This document shows positions 26,125-34,610 of a stretch of DNA of 64,000 bases, piece after piece (position 1 is the first letter of the stretch; every line of letters begins with the position of its first letter). This DNA is from Nonlabens sp. Hel1_33_55 (lineage in GTDB: Bacteria; Bacteroidota; Bacteroidia; Flavobacteriales; Flavobacteriaceae), in NCBI RefSeq assembly GCF_900101765.1, contig NZ_LT627735.1:1116001-1180000 (forward strand), in the 5' to 3' direction. The notes under the pieces were generated by a model, which was given only the letters and a program-made list of their open reading frames with translations, was not told the DNA's origin and ran no database searches. Position numbers and translations under genes: made by a program.

Positions 26125-26532
26125 ATGAAAATCCAAGAAAAAATATCGAACAAAAAAGGAAATTGGTATATCGTCGAAATTATTGAAAAATGCGAACCAG
26201 TCGACCGCAATGAAAAACAAGATTTACGGAGAGTAACAACTTGGGGAAATCACCATTTAATAAAAGCTGACTCTCCTGAAAAAGCATTTGACAAAGCAGT
26301 TAAACTCGGAAAAGAAAAAAATTATAATTTCATAAACTCTGACAAAATCGAAATGGAATCAATATTTGTCGGAATTGGAGAATTATTACCGATTTATGAA
26401 GACATTGAAGATGGAGCGGAATTGATGTGGACAGATTACGGATTCATAAGTAATCGCCGAACAATGAAAATGCCTTATGAAAAAAGGGAACTTATGGAAT
26501 TAATTAAACAGAAACGAAATAAAAAACTGTAG
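26125..26532 (+). CDS. Cassette 7: DUF4288 protein
   Basis: About 135 residues from the ATG at 26125. DUF4288 features are present: WYIVEIIEKCE at the start, TTWGNHHLIKADSPEKAFDKAVKLG in the middle and FVGIGELLPIYEDIEDGAELMW. The family is small, cytoplasmic and of unknown function. The TAG stop lies inside the R'' arm TGTAGCCAAC of the following site. Confidence 0.8.
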   Translation: MKIQEKISNKKGNWYIVEIIEKCEPVDRNEKQDLRRVTTWGNHHLIKADSPEKAFDKAVKLGKEKNYNFINSDKIEMESIFVGIGELLPIYEDIEDGAELMWTDYGFISNRRTMKMPYEKRELMELIKQKRNKKL

Positions 26533-26655
26533 CCAACAATGTATAACCGCAATTACGGCGGATTCAACTACGTCCGGATCCACTAGAAATTGCTAATCCG
26601 TCCGCAATCCAACAACTAATTTCTTTTAGAATTAACAAACAGGTATACTTAAAAC
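26529..26655 (+). repeat. Terminal attC-like site 7, lacking R'
   Basis: R'' AGCCAAC (26531-26537) complements the start of cassette 7, and AATGTATAACCGC and GGTATAC (about 26642-26648) look like the outer arms. No GTTRRRY follows before the MFS gene, so the array's right end has been lost or eroded. Confidence 0.6.
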
Positions 26656-26663
26656 TAGAATAC

Positions 26664-27833
26664 TTATCTCAATTTATATTTAGTCCTGAGCCAAAAAATG
26701 ACCAGTAGAAATGCTAGAACAACAAGAGCCAGTAAAAAGACGTAGCTCATCGTTAAGCTACTGATATTTGAAATAAACCCGAGTAGTACTGGTCCTACTA
26801 GAAAACCTAGAAATCCAATTCCTGATACTACTGATATTGCTAGCGACGCACTCAATCGTTTCGTTCTTCCTGCTAGCCTAAAAAGCTCAGGAATGATAAC
26901 TGAGATACCAAGGCCTAAAATCCCAAAGCCTAAAACGCTTACATAGATGTTTGAAGCCAAGATAAGTCCATAAGCCAAGGCAGCAAGTATGAACCCATAA
27001 GCCATAACGGTAGTCGCTCCTATCCTATTACTTATTCCATCACCCAAGAATCTACCTAATGTCATTGTTAATGAGAAAACGATAAATCCATATCCAGCTT
27101 GACTTTCTGTAACATGGACTACATCAAAAAGAAATAAATTGCTCCAGTGCTCTACGGCACCTTCATTAAACAATACTATAAATGCAACGATGGATAAACC
27201 GAGTACGGGTCGTACATTTTTGAAGATATTGACGCTTTGAGTATTCTCATCTTTGGGATCTTCTGTGATATGAGTGTAGTATTTTGATAAGAATAGGGTG
27301 GTAATAATTACGATACTAGATATAAGCAGCATATGATAGCTAGGATCTGTAAAGCTCAAGATCAGAAAACTACCTATTCCTGCTCCTATAAATCCACCTA
27401 AACTAAAAAAACCATGGGCTGCAGACAGGAAATTTTGCTGGTCCTTGCTTTCAATGATTGACACGGTCGCATTCATTGATGTTCCTGTAAATCCAGAGAA
27501 TAAACCTGTTCCTAACAAACTGGCGCAAAGCATATAATAATTGGGAGCCAATAGTGGTAAATTATACAAAAGCGCCAGTCCTATAATACCGTATTTCGTG
27601 GATTTACCTGCTCCTAATTTTGCATTGATGATAGGTACCAATGGTATAGAAATCAATAAACCGCAGGCAGTAAAAAACAGCGCAATTCCTATTTCAGAAT
27701 CATCGAGCCCAAACTTGAGTTTTATATGCGGGATATAAAGGATCCAGGTTCCAATTAAAATATTGACTGATGAAAAAACCCATGCCGGAGCAAAGTATTT
27801 TAAATGGGAAAGAATAAGTTGGAGTGATTTCAT
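26664..27833 (-). CDS. MFS transporter
   Basis: 389 residues with twelve membrane segments in two halves separated by a charged loop (HITEDPKDENTQ). Small residues in TM helices and the GRFLGDGISNRIGATTV loop between helices 8 and 9 are typical of the YbjJ-like branch of MFS. The substrate is not deducible. It marks the core side of the array boundary. Confidence 0.85.
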   Translation of the reverse strand: MKSLQLILSHLKYFAPAWVFSSVNILIGTWILYIPHIKLKFGLDDSEIGIALFFTACGLLISIPLVPIINAKLGAGKSTKYGIIGLALLYNLPLLAPNYYMLCASLLGTGLFSGFTGTSMNATVSIIESKDQQNFLSAAHGFFSLGGFIGAGIGSFLILSFTDPSYHMLLISSIVIITTLFLSKYYTHITEDPKDENTQSVNIFKNVRPVLGLSIVAFIVLFNEGAVEHWSNLFLFDVVHVTESQAGYGFIVFSLTMTLGRFLGDGISNRIGATTVMAYGFILAALAYGLILASNIYVSVLGFGILGLGISVIIPELFRLAGRTKRLSASLAISVVSGIGFLGFLVGPVLLGFISNISSLTMSYVFLLALVVLAFLLVIFWLRTKYKLR

Positions 27834-27927
27834 TTGCTAATTTAGACTTGCAAAGAAACAATTATAGATCAAGGGTTTTGAGGAAATCGAAAACCTATTT
27901 TTAATGAAAAAATAATTCCCATAAATC

Positions 27928-27960
27928 AAAAAAAGCCGATTCATTACTGAATCGGCTTTT
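27928..27960 (-). terminator. Intrinsic terminator of catalase-peroxidase 1
   Basis: Stem GCCGATTCA / TGAATCGGC with a 4-base loop; on the minus strand it is followed by a T-run (seven T). Confidence 0.9.
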
Positions 27961-27978
27961 GCATTTTGAATGATTATT

Positions 27979-30249
27979 CTAGAATTGATCTACTAGATCA
28001 AAACGATCAAGGTTCATCACCTTAGTCCATGCTTTTGCAAAGTCTTTTACAAACTTCTCCTTAGCATCATCACTAGCATAAACTTCTGCTATGGCTCTTA
28101 ATTCGCTATTCGAACCAAAAATCAAGTCCACTCTTGAACCACGATATTTTGTATCTCCGGTTTTGCGATCCGTACCATCAAACATAAGTTCTGAAGATGA
28201 AACGGCATTCCAAGTGATTCCCAAATCTGTGATGGCTACAAAGAAATCATTATTCAAAGTTCCAGGAGCATCTGTGAACACTCCAGTTTTGGACCCATCA
28301 TAATTGGTGTTCAACGATCGCATACCACCAACCAATACGCTCATTTCTGGTATGGAAAGGGACATGAGATTTGCTCTATCAATCATCAACTCCTCACCTG
28401 CTGCATTCTGGCCGTTTGCGATATAATTTCTAAACGCATCTGCTTTAGGCTCTAGATATCCAAAGGATTCTACATCAGTTTGTTCCTGAGAAGCATCTGT
28501 ACGTCCAGGCATAAACTCTACATTTATGTCATGACCTGCATCAGCAGCAGCTTTTTCAACGGCAGCGGTTCCTCCAAGAACAATAAGGTCTGCCATGGAT
28601 ACTTTATTGTTTCCATCAGCATCTTTATTAAAACTTGATTGGATATCCTTAAGAGCGTTTAGCACTTTGTGCAACTGCTTAGGATTATTAACTTCCCAAT
28701 GGCTTTGTGGCGCTAGTCTGATATGTCCACCGTTTGCACCACCACGCTTGTCAGAATGACGGTACGTAGAGGCAGATGCCCACGCAGTGCTCACCAATTC
28801 AGAAACCGATAATCCAGAATCTAAGATTTTTGATTTTAAGTTTTCAATATCTTTTGGCTCTATGATGTCATATGTTGCTTCTGGGATAGGATCCTGCCAT
28901 TTGTAGTCTTCTGCAGGAACGTCTGCTCCTAGGTACAATGCTTTTGGTCCCATGTCCCTATGGGTTAATTTGAACCACGCTTTCGCGAAAGCGTCCTCAA
29001 ATTCAGCTGGATTTGCTCTAAAACGCTTTGAGATTTCCAAGTATTTTGGATCCATCTTAAGTGCCATGTCCGCAGTGGACATCATCAAATCTTGAGTTTT
29101 TGAAGCATCGCCAGCCATAGGTGCTTTCATCGCGTTTGACGCGTCAGTAGGTCTCCACTGGTGTGCACCTGCAGGGCTCTTTGTTAGTTCCCATTCATAA
29201 TCCAGCAATACCTTGAAGTAGTCATGATCCCATTGAATAGGATTAGGTGTCCATGCTCCTTCCAGTCCACTCGTAATAGTATCATCTCCTTTACCAGTTT
29301 TGTAGGTGTTTTTCCATCCTTTGGACATTTCTGCCATAGGGGCACCTTCCGGTTCAGATCCTACATATTCTTCAGGGTCTGCCGCACCATGCGCTTTACC
29401 AAAGGTGTGTCCACCAGCTACCAATGCCACAGTTTCCTCATCATTCATGGCCATACGACCAAATGTCTCTCTTATATCATGTCCAGAACCTATTGGATCT
29501 GGGTTTGCGTTGGGACCTTCAGGATTTACATAGATCAATCCCATATGGGTAGCTCCTAGAGGTGCTTCTAGATCACCTTCTGCATAACGAGCCTCGTTGC
29601 CCATCCATTCTGTTTCAGAACCCCAATAAATATCCTGTTCAGGTTCCCAAGTGTCTGTACGACCACCAGCAAAACCTTTCAATTTCAATCCCATAGACTC
29701 TATCGCCATGTTACCGGCTAGAATCAATAGATCTGCCCAAGAGATTTTCTGTCCATATTTTTTCTTGATAGGCCATAATAATAATCTGGCTTTATCAAGA
29801 TTTCCATTATCTGGCCAGCTGTTCAACGGTGCAAAACGCTGGTTTCCTGTTCCAGCACCACCACGACCGTCTCCTATACGATAGGTTCCAGCACTATGCC
29901 AGGCAAGACGTATCATTAATCCACCATAGTGACCGTAATCTGCTGGCCACCATTCCTGGGAATCTGTCATTAAATTTTTAAGATCTTTCTTCAAAGCCTC
30001 AAGATCTAGACTTTTAAAAGCAGTTGAATAATCAAAAGTCTCATCTAACGGGTCAGATTTAGGAGCATTTTGTCTAAGTATATTTAATTTGAGAGCGTTG
30101 GGCCACCATTCTTTATTTGTAGTACCACTACCAGCAGTACTGGAAGGTGCGCCGCCCATGAAAGGACATTTTGCCGCTGCGCTAGGATCGTTTATTTCCC
30201 AAACGTTTGAATTTGCCGCACCCTTGTCATGATGATTTTTGTTATCCAT
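27979..30249 (-). CDS. katG: Catalase-peroxidase (first of two)
   Basis: 756 residues, two peroxidase-like halves. The heme pocket of the N-terminal half is intact: distal W-H in RLAWHSAGTYRIGDGRGGAG, tyrosine in LIYVNPEGPNANPDP, methionine in GRMAMNDEETVALVAGGHTFGKAHG (proximal histidine in GGHTFG). W, Y and M form the family's covalent adduct needed for catalase activity. It removes hydrogen peroxide in the cytoplasm. The C-terminal half keeps the fold (WASASTYRHSDKRGGANG). A copy of the recurrent palindrome encodes AFAKA inside the conserved FAKAWFKLTHRDMGPK segment. A terminator follows directly. Confidence 0.96.
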   Translation of the reverse strand: MDNKNHHDKGAANSNVWEINDPSAAAKCPFMGGAPSSTAGSGTTNKEWWPNALKLNILRQNAPKSDPLDETFDYSTAFKSLDLEALKKDLKNLMTDSQEWWPADYGHYGGLMIRLAWHSAGTYRIGDGRGGAGTGNQRFAPLNSWPDNGNLDKARLLLWPIKKKYGQKISWADLLILAGNMAIESMGLKLKGFAGGRTDTWEPEQDIYWGSETEWMGNEARYAEGDLEAPLGATHMGLIYVNPEGPNANPDPIGSGHDIRETFGRMAMNDEETVALVAGGHTFGKAHGAADPEEYVGSEPEGAPMAEMSKGWKNTYKTGKGDDTITSGLEGAWTPNPIQWDHDYFKVLLDYEWELTKSPAGAHQWRPTDASNAMKAPMAGDASKTQDLMMSTADMALKMDPKYLEISKRFRANPAEFEDAFAKAWFKLTHRDMGPKALYLGADVPAEDYKWQDPIPEATYDIIEPKDIENLKSKILDSGLSVSELVSTAWASASTYRHSDKRGGANGGHIRLAPQSHWEVNNPKQLHKVLNALKDIQSSFNKDADGNNKVSMADLIVLGGTAAVEKAAADAGHDINVEFMPGRTDASQEQTDVESFGYLEPKADAFRNYIANGQNAAGEELMIDRANLMSLSIPEMSVLVGGMRSLNTNYDGSKTGVFTDAPGTLNNDFFVAITDLGITWNAVSSSELMFDGTDRKTGDTKYRGSRVDLIFGSNSELRAIAEVYASDDAKEKFVKDFAKAWTKVMNLDRFDLVDQF
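28978..28993. repeat. Recurrent palindrome CGCTTTCGCGAAAGCG
   Basis: Perfect copy within katG, encoding AFAKA of DAFAKAWFKLTHRD. First copy after the cassette array. Confidence 0.9.
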
Positions 30250-30278
30250 AATATAATTTTAATGAGTTACTTACTTCT

Positions 30279-30286
30279 CAAATATA
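30279..30286 (-). promoter_or_regulatory. Candidate -7 element TATATTTG before katG
   Basis: On the minus strand TATATTTG lies 29 bp before the katG ATG; a TTG is 14 bp further upstream (30301-30303), shorter than the usual 17-23 bp. Confidence 0.4.
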
Positions 30287-30469
30287 TTTTATTTAAAAGC
30301 CAACGATGCAGGATTTGGAAAGATTAAACAGAACCATCCATAGTCAAAATCTATGGAGCATCAATTTCTAAAAGTTTTAGTCAATGGAATTGCCATGTAA
30401 TCCCAACCAATTTCTTCCCTTTGTTTTAATTGATTAGGTATGTTTCAAATGCATTTCTTCTATACCGTC

Positions 30470-30937
30470 ATGGACACTAAAACTTTATTGACCCAATTCT
30501 ATAAAGGATTGAAGAATGCTAATGCCAGCAACATGACTGCGCTATATAAAGACAACAGCCATTTTAAAGATCCAGTATTTGGAGATTTACACGGTGAACA
30601 TGCAATATCGATGTGGCACATGTTGTTTTCCAAAAATAACCAAGTGAAAATTTCCTATAAAATTATTGAGGCCACACCCACATATGGTAAAGTCCAATGG
30701 ACAGCTAATTATCTAAATGGATCTAACAAAAGGCCGGTTACAAATCACGTCACGGCTAATTTTAAGTTGGCGGACGGTGAGATTGTTAACCATGTTGATT
30801 CTTTCAATCTATCGAAATGGTCTAGACAGGCACTAGGTGTAAGCGGTCTTTTAATGGGCTGGTCCTCTTTTATGAAAAACCAAATCCAGAAAAAAACGAA
30901 CTCGTTATTGGATCATTACATAGAACTAAAAAGGTAG
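30470..30937 (+). CDS. SnoaL-like (NTF2 fold) protein
   Basis: About 155 residues from the ATG at 30470 (MDTKTLLTQFYKGLKNAN). The pattern LTQFYKGL...MTALYKDNSHFKDPVFGDLHGEHAISMWHML followed by beta strands ending VNHVDSFNLSKWSRQALG is that of the SnoaL-like domain used for small-molecule binding or isomerisation. Function unknown. It is divergent from katG. Confidence 0.85.
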   Translation: MDTKTLLTQFYKGLKNANASNMTALYKDNSHFKDPVFGDLHGEHAISMWHMLFSKNNQVKISYKIIEATPTYGKVQWTANYLNGSNKRPVTNHVTANFKLADGEIVNHVDSFNLSKWSRQALGVSGLLMGWSSFMKNQIQKKTNSLLDHYIELKR

Positions 30938-30969
30938 ATCTTTGAAAGAACCTTGCAGCGATGAAGTAT

Positions 30970-31722
30970 CTAATTGGAATATAATTGATTGAGCAACTCG
31001 GTGGCACTACTCACGTTAAGTTTTTTATAGATGTTTTTGAAATGGGTTTTAACCGTATGAATGGACACGTTCAGTTCATCTGCGATATCCTTTTTAGTGC
31101 TTCCTTTTGAAAGAAGTTCGGCGAGCTTTAATTCTGTGGTGGTAAGCATTTCCAGATCGTGCAGGATCATGCGATCATAGATCAATTCCTGACCAGTGGT
31201 TGTTTGTAGCCGAACGATACCTCGCACGCCATTCATTTTAAGCGCAGACTCATAACAAACGCCTGTAGATGCAGTTGGCTCTCCGTTTTCATCATAATTG
31301 GTATAAGAAGTATATTCTACAATAGATACGGGATCTTGGCCAGAATGTCCTTTAAAGCGATAATAAAGTTCAAACATAGCGTTTGACCTGTCTTTTTTAT
31401 TCATTGCTTTATAGGCGGTTTCCATTTCTGGAAACAAAGATTGACCCAGTTTTTCTAAATCGGCTGGTTCCATAATAATAGGGAGAATATCAAGCCCCTT
31501 CTGCTTAAATCCTAACGGAGTTACTCCTGTAAAAGCGACGCAAGAATCGCTGACAAATTCATACTTCAAAGTATGCAGATTGAGCAGATAAGAAAAGGAA
31601 TTCTTGTGAATCGCCTGTTCAGATGCTTTTCTAAATCTATTGATCAACTCCTTTAGATCTGATTCAGGTAATCTGGTATTACTTCTAAGTAGGGACTTAT
31701 GCTTGATGAGTACCTTTTTCAT
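30970..31722 (-). CDS. LuxR-type transcriptional regulator with PAS-like domain
   Basis: 250 residues. A PAS-like region at about 35-180 (SYLLNLHTLKYEFVSDSCVAFTG, FKQKGLDILPIIMEPADLEKL) is followed by the LuxR/FixJ helix-turn-helix at about 190-250 (LTTTELKLAELLSKGSTKKDIADELNVSIHTVKTHFKNIYKKLNV). There is no receiver domain. Likely a DNA-binding sensor of an unknown cytoplasmic signal. Confidence 0.88.
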   Translation of the reverse strand: MKKVLIKHKSLLRSNTRLPESDLKELINRFRKASEQAIHKNSFSYLLNLHTLKYEFVSDSCVAFTGVTPLGFKQKGLDILPIIMEPADLEKLGQSLFPEMETAYKAMNKKDRSNAMFELYYRFKGHSGQDPVSIVEYTSYTNYDENGEPTASTGVCYESALKMNGVRGIVRLQTTTGQELIYDRMILHDLEMLTTTELKLAELLSKGSTKKDIADELNVSIHTVKTHFKNIYKKLNVSSATELLNQLYSN

Positions 31723-31850
31723 ATCAAATTAGTTTTGTATCTATCTGTATTCAAAGGGGTTTCAAATCTACTCATAATTAATTAAATGTAGGAAAAACAT
31801 TCGGTTTTAGTATGATTTAAGTCGTTTAACGATGTGGTCTTAAAATTGCT

Positions 31851-31866
31851 CGCTTTCGCGAAAGCG
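31851..31866. repeat. Recurrent palindrome CGCTTTCGCGAAAGCG
   Basis: Perfect copy in the spacer between the divergent LuxR and rel genes. Confidence 0.9.
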
Positions 31867-31936
31867 AACTCATCATTCTCACATACTGCTCTCGTAAGTA
31901 TTGGTGGATGTCACAAACTAATGTATTTTTACTATA

Positions 31937-34138
31937 ATGACAGAAGCTGCCGTAAAAGAGGAAAATAAGCGCATTGCCAAGGAATACAAGGAGTTGCTTA
32001 AAATAAGCTATCAAGCCTTGTCGAGCGATGACAAGAAGCTGATTAGAAAGGCGTTTGACATCGCGGTAGATGCTCATGCTCCACAACGTCGCAAATCTGG
32101 TGAAGCATATATCTTTCATCCCATTGCCGTAGCCAAAATAGTGGCCAAGCAAATAGGCCTGGATGCCACTGCAATCGCCGCTGCGCTACTACACGATGTT
32201 GTTGAAGATACCCAATACACGCTGGCAGATATCGAGGAACTTTTCAATCCAACGATTGCTCGTATCGTCGATGGATTGACTAAAATCATGCATCTCAAAA
32301 ACGATGCAGATATCTCTTCCCAGGCAGAGAACTTCCGTAAGATGTTGTTGACGCTCAATGATGATGTGCGAGTTATCATTATCAAGATTGCAGACCGGTT
32401 GCATAATATGCAGACCATGGACAGCATGCCGCCTGCAAAACAGGTAAAAATTGCGAGCGAGACGCTCTACATCTATGCACCTATTGCCCATAGGTTAGGA
32501 CTTTACAACATTAAAACAGAACTTGAAGATCTGGGTCTCAAATACACAGAACCTGAGGTATTTCAAGATATTCAGACGTCCATAAAGGAAAGCAAGGAGC
32601 AGCAGGATGAATACATCAGGCAATTCAGCTCTATAATTGATGACAGTCTACACAAAGAAGGACTGGAATATTACATTAAAGGTAGACCTAAATCGGTTTT
32701 TTCCATACGTCGCAAGATGCTCAAGCAAAATGTAAGTTTTGATGAGGTCTATGATAAGTTTGCTGTTCGCATTGTTTTTAGAAGCGATAGAGCTAACGAG
32801 AAGTTTCTAGCTTGGAAAATATACAGTGTCGTTACAGACCACTTTAGACCTAATCCAGTTCGTTTGAGAGACTGGATAAGCTCACCTAAATCAACAGGCT
32901 ATGAAGCGCTACACATTACCGTCATGGGTCCTGACGGCCGCTGGGTAGAAGTCCAGATTCGTAGTGAACGTATGCATGAGATCGCAGAAAAAGGATATGC
33001 AGCCCACTACAAATACAAACAGGGAAATGAGGAAGATGGACTGGATGAATGGCTCAACCGCCTACAGGAGGCTCTAGAAAACTCTGAATCCAATGCGATT
33101 GACTTTGTAGAGCAATTCAAGCTGAATCTCTACAGCAAAGAGATTTTTGTTTTTACGCCTAAAGGCGAACTCAAATCATTGCCAAAAGGAGCAACGCCTC
33201 TTGACTTTGCTTTTGCTATTCATACAGAGGTTGGATTGCATACTCGCGGTGCTAGAGTGAATGGAAAACTGGTACCACTATCACATACGCTTAATAGTGG
33301 TGACCAGGTAGATGTGATTACCAGCGATAATCAAAAGCCAACCAAAAACTGGTTGGACTATGCAACGACCGCACGGGCAAGATCAAAGATCAAAAGCGCC
33401 TTAAAAGAAGATCAGAAAGACATTGCTGCAGAAGGTAAAGTTATTCTAACCCGCAAGCTTAAATCCCAAAAGATAAAGCTGGATGAGAATACCGTCAATG
33501 AGATGGTGACTTACTTTAAAATGAAAACCAGCCAAGACTTATTCTATAGAGTCGGTTCAGGAAACATTGATAATAAAATGATCAAGGAATATGCTAACAG
33601 TCGTAGCAATGCCTTGTATTCTTTCTTCAAGAGCAAAATGCGCAAGAAGGAAGAGAATACTGATTTATACAAAGAAGAAGTTACCCAGAACTATGATGAA
33701 TTGGTTTTTGGTAAAGAACAAGCAACCTTAGATTATACACTGTCCAAATGTTGCAACCCTATTCCTGGTGATTCGGTTTTTGGGTTTACAACGGTGAGTG
33801 AAGGAATCAAGGTTCATAAGAACAACTGCCCAAATGCGATAAGTCTGCAAAGTAAATATGCGTACAGGATTATTTCAGCAAAATGGATTGACTCTTCTCA
33901 GAAAGAACATCGCGCAGATCTCAAGCTGGAAGGCATTGATCGTATGGGACTTGTTCAACAAATCACCCAGCTAATTTCTGAAAACATGCATGTCAACATT
34001 AGAAATATAAGCTTTACTAGTGACGACGGTGTTTTTAAAGGGCAAATTACAGTCGTAGTCCCCAATATCAATATGCTGACAAAGCTCATGCAGAACTTGA
34101 ATAAAATTAATGGTATCGACAAGGTAACCAGATCATGA
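31937..34138 (+). CDS. Bifunctional (p)ppGpp synthetase/hydrolase (Rel/SpoT)
   Basis: 733 residues. Domain order: HD hydrolase (AALLHDVVEDTQYTL near residue 75-90), synthetase (GRPKSVFSIRRKMLKQNVSFDEVYDKFAVRIVF), TGS (IFVFTPKGELKSLPKGATPLDFAFAIHTEVG), zinc-finger-like helical region with CCNPIPGDSVFG, and C-terminal ACT (HRADLKLEGIDRMGLVQQITQLI). It makes and degrades the alarmone for stringent control. The gene begins a run with fur and purA separated by only a few bases. Confidence 0.95.
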   Translation: MTEAAVKEENKRIAKEYKELLKISYQALSSDDKKLIRKAFDIAVDAHAPQRRKSGEAYIFHPIAVAKIVAKQIGLDATAIAAALLHDVVEDTQYTLADIEELFNPTIARIVDGLTKIMHLKNDADISSQAENFRKMLLTLNDDVRVIIIKIADRLHNMQTMDSMPPAKQVKIASETLYIYAPIAHRLGLYNIKTELEDLGLKYTEPEVFQDIQTSIKESKEQQDEYIRQFSSIIDDSLHKEGLEYYIKGRPKSVFSIRRKMLKQNVSFDEVYDKFAVRIVFRSDRANEKFLAWKIYSVVTDHFRPNPVRLRDWISSPKSTGYEALHITVMGPDGRWVEVQIRSERMHEIAEKGYAAHYKYKQGNEEDGLDEWLNRLQEALENSESNAIDFVEQFKLNLYSKEIFVFTPKGELKSLPKGATPLDFAFAIHTEVGLHTRGARVNGKLVPLSHTLNSGDQVDVITSDNQKPTKNWLDYATTARARSKIKSALKEDQKDIAAEGKVILTRKLKSQKIKLDENTVNEMVTYFKMKTSQDLFYRVGSGNIDNKMIKEYANSRSNALYSFFKSKMRKKEENTDLYKEEVTQNYDELVFGKEQATLDYTLSKCCNPIPGDSVFGFTTVSEGIKVHKNNCPNAISLQSKYAYRIISAKWIDSSQKEHRADLKLEGIDRMGLVQQITQLISENMHVNIRNISFTSDDGVFKGQITVVVPNINMLTKLMQNLNKINGIDKVTRS

Positions 34139-34142
34139 TCAA

Positions 34143-34610
34143 ATGAAAGAAATTATCAACAATCTAGAGAGAGAACAAGAAATAGTAAAAGGGGTTTTTA
34201 CCCAATTTCTAAGCGATAACAAGCATAGAAAAACTCCGGAACGTTATGCCATTCTGGATGAGATCTATGCCAGTGAAGAACACTTTGATGTGGAGTCTCT
34301 CTATATCAAAATGAAAGAGCAAAATTACCGTGTAAGTCGCGCTACGCTTTATAATACGATCGAATTATTATTGGATTGTGGACTTGTACGTAGACATCAA
34401 TTTGGTCAGAATCAATCTCATTATGAGAAGTCTTATTTTGACAGGCAGCATGATCATTTGATCATTCAAGATACCAACGAGGTTATTGAGTTTTGTGACC
34501 CTAGAATTGAGTCGATAAAAAAGACAATTGAAGAGGTGTTTGATGTCAAGATTGCCAGCCATTCTTTATATTTTTACGGCGTCAAAAACACAACCGAAAA
34601 CAAAAAATAA
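34143..34610 (+). CDS. Fur-family transcriptional regulator
   Basis: 155 residues with the Fur winged helix (RKTPERYAILDEIYASEEHFDVESLYIKMKE, VSRATLYNTIELLLDCGLVRR) and metal site segment DRQHDHLIIQ. The CxxC structural zinc pairs of many Fur proteins are absent; only one cysteine (EFCDPRIE) lies at that place, as in other Bacteroidota members. Iron or peroxide sensing is the likely role. It starts 4 bp after rel, and its TAA stop overlaps the purA ATG by one base. Confidence 0.9.
   Translation: MKEIINNLEREQEIVKGVFTQFLSDNKHRKTPERYAILDEIYASEEHFDVESLYIKMKEQNYRVSRATLYNTIELLLDCGLVRRHQFGQNQSHYEKSYFDRQHDHLIIQDTNEVIEFCDPRIESIKKTIEEVFDVKIASHSLYFYGVKNTTENKK

Larger units (their letters stand above)
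14831..26655 (+). mobile_element. Integron-like cassette array: seven gene cassettes and four ORF-less cassettes
   Basis: Cassette boundaries (at the G of GTT) are 14931, 16826, 18070, 19244, 21661, 24470 and 25656 on one side and 19632, 22144, 24795 and 26107 after the ORF-less cassettes. All cargo genes are on the plus strand, opposite the recombinase. In each gene cassette the first 9-10 bases are reverse-complemented at the start of its own 3' site: GTTAGCCACA/TGTGGCTAAC, GTTGGCACCA/TGGTGCCAAC, GTTGTGCGTA/TACGCACAAC, GTTGTACAC/GTGTACAAC, GTTAGCTGC/GCAGCTAAC, GTTAAGCAAC/GTTGCCTAAC (one mismatch) and GTTGGCTACA/TGTAGCCAAC. Stop codons lie 1-16 bp from, or inside, the site. This is what circular-cassette integration at attC produces. 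Confidence 0.9.

Noticed and set aside
13994..26655. Prophage or integrative conjugative element
   Set aside because: No phage structural genes, relaxase, T4 coupling or excisionase were found, and no tRNA end lies at either boundary; the cassette end rule explains the block better.
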